Part shown: piece after piece, positions 63,495-64,000 of the stretch
How the letters are laid out: each line of letters begins with the position of its first letter
How positions within the stretch are numbered: the first letter of the stretch is position 1
Assembly: GCA_963788185.1 (NCBI GenBank)
Contig: CAWBGE010000025.1
Span: 30,166-94,165 of the forward strand
Length of the DNA: 64,000 nucleotides
Direction: 5' to 3'
DNA from: CAIWHR01 sp963788185
Lineage (GTDB): Bacteria; Pseudomonadota; Gammaproteobacteria; Burkholderiales; Casimicrobiaceae
Made by a program: the position numbers and the translations under genes
The notes under the pieces: generated by a model
What the model saw: only the letters and a program-made list of their open reading frames with translations
Told to the model about the DNA's origin: nothing
The model's database searches: none

Positions 63495-64000
63495 ATGAAA
63501 AGAAATTGCGAATTGCGCATGGTGCGCACGGCGCTTGCGTGCGCACTCGCCAGTGCGGGCGCTATCGCCGCGACGCCGGCAATCGGGGGTGGGCTGTTAC
63601 TCTACGAAATCGGGACCGAGGATGTCGGCCTTGCATCGGCGGGGTATACCGCCCGTGCACAGGACGCGTCGACCGTGTTCACCAACCCGGCGGGCATGAC
63701 TCGCCTTGAGGGCACGCAGACGACTGCCGCGCTTCAGGCCTTGTATGGCGACGTGGGATTCACCATCGGACAGGGCACGTCGCCCGGACTGGGCAACGGC
63801 GATGGCGGCAATCCCGTCGGCTGGTTCCCAGGAGGCGGCTTCTTCTACTCGTACAGCGCGTCGCCGGACTTGAAGCTCGGATTTGCCGCGACGGGCAATT
63901 TCGGTCTCTCCCTGAACTACGACTCCGACTGGGTCGGCCGTTACTACATCAGGAAGGCGCGCTGGTCGGTTTGTCGTTCGTGCCCTCCATCGCCTATCGC
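63495..64000 (+). CDS. FadL/TodX-like outer-membrane transporter, 3' end outside window, frameshifted
   Basis: A FadL-type long-chain fatty acid or hydrocarbon channel. The signal (TALACALASAGAIAATPAIG) is followed by GLLLYEIGTEDVGLASAGYTAR and ASTVFTNPAGMTRLEGTQ, the NPAGM motif of the family. At the window end YYIR should continue as YYIQEGALVGLSFVPSIAYR: one base is missing between 63950 and 63951. The gene runs on outside the window. GGAGGAAAAG precedes the ATG. Confidence 0.8.
   Translation, partial: MKRNCELRMVRTALACALASAGAIAATPAIGGGLLLYEIGTEDVGLASAGYTARAQDASTVFTNPAGMTRLEGTQTTAALQALYGDVGFTIGQGTSPGLGNGDGGNPVGWFPGGGFFYSYSASPDLKLGFAATGNFGLSLNYDSDWVGRYYIRKARWSVCRSCPPSPI

Overview
The window is about 64 kb of high-GC, densely packed bacterial DNA. 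Gene content points to a betaproteobacterium, probably Rhodocyclales or Burkholderiales: LPS-core heptosyltransferases, an IPTL-CTERM sorting tail, a PotABCD operon, PobA, OprB and FadL porins, and TATAAT boxes set in CTATAATCGG contexts. This is inference from gene families; there is no rRNA or other marker. I saw no tRNA, rRNA, CRISPR array or transposase.

Layout. 0-1.4 kb: end of a surface protein with an IPTL-CTERM tail, then an unknown conserved protein. 1.6-5.6 kb: polyamine ABC importer potABCD. 5.7-7.5 kb: a GNAT acetyltransferase and a VanZ-like membrane protein. 7.6-16.0 kb: an LPS/cell-surface glycan operon (two GT9, two GT4, two asparagine-synthetase-like amidotransferases). 16.1-26.9 kb: an unusual lipid or polyketide-like operon (ICMT-like methyltransferase, two paralogous alpha/beta hydrolases around a condensation-fold acyltransferase, two SDR reductases, an ACP, a double-hotdog dehydratase, two ketosynthases and an AcpS-LpxL fusion). 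26.9-29.7 kb: a third GT9 and msbA on the minus strand. 29.8-31.9 kb: a small ferredoxin, a hydrolase and a NodI-like ABC ATPase. 32.0-43.4 kb: a carbamoyl-compound catabolic operon (L-type carbamoylase, YgeW, YgeY, carbamate kinase, D-carbamoylase) with a dipeptide-type ABC importer. 43.5-45.9 kb: an amino/aromatic-acid-type binding protein and pobA. 46.2-64 kb: an accessory island of sulfur-transfer and envelope proteins (rhodanese, AhpD-rhodanese fusion, porins, cupin, MarC, DUF202, patatin lipoprotein, CoA-disulfide/persulfide reductase-rhodanese, DUF3300, DUF2950, FadL).

Two signals stand out. First, a 60-bp repeat encoding a 20-residue peptide (consensus SAxGRPEGExRSAQxEGSPV) occurs five times, always in the same reading frame and always at a gene junction. 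Twice it forms a stand-alone mini-ORF that overlaps the stop of the preceding gene, once also overlapping the start of the next. Twice (once as a tandem) it is fused in frame to the N terminus of an enzyme. Second, an AraC-family regulator gene at 55.8-56.9 kb sits in an island with four copies of a 42-bp operator, each made of two 21-bp direct half-sites of the form TGTCnn-N8-AA-N5 and each followed 16-17 nt later by a -10-like GAnnnT hexamer. They lie upstream of the 46.4 kb operon, the 50.3 kb cupin operon, the patatin gene and the 58.7 kb operon, and so define a candidate local regulon.

Five genes (msbA, dppF, pobA, the OprB-like porin, the terminal fadL) are each broken by one single-base indel with intact coding on both sides. 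This pattern suggests sequence errors rather than decay, and exact protein ends there should be read with that in mind.
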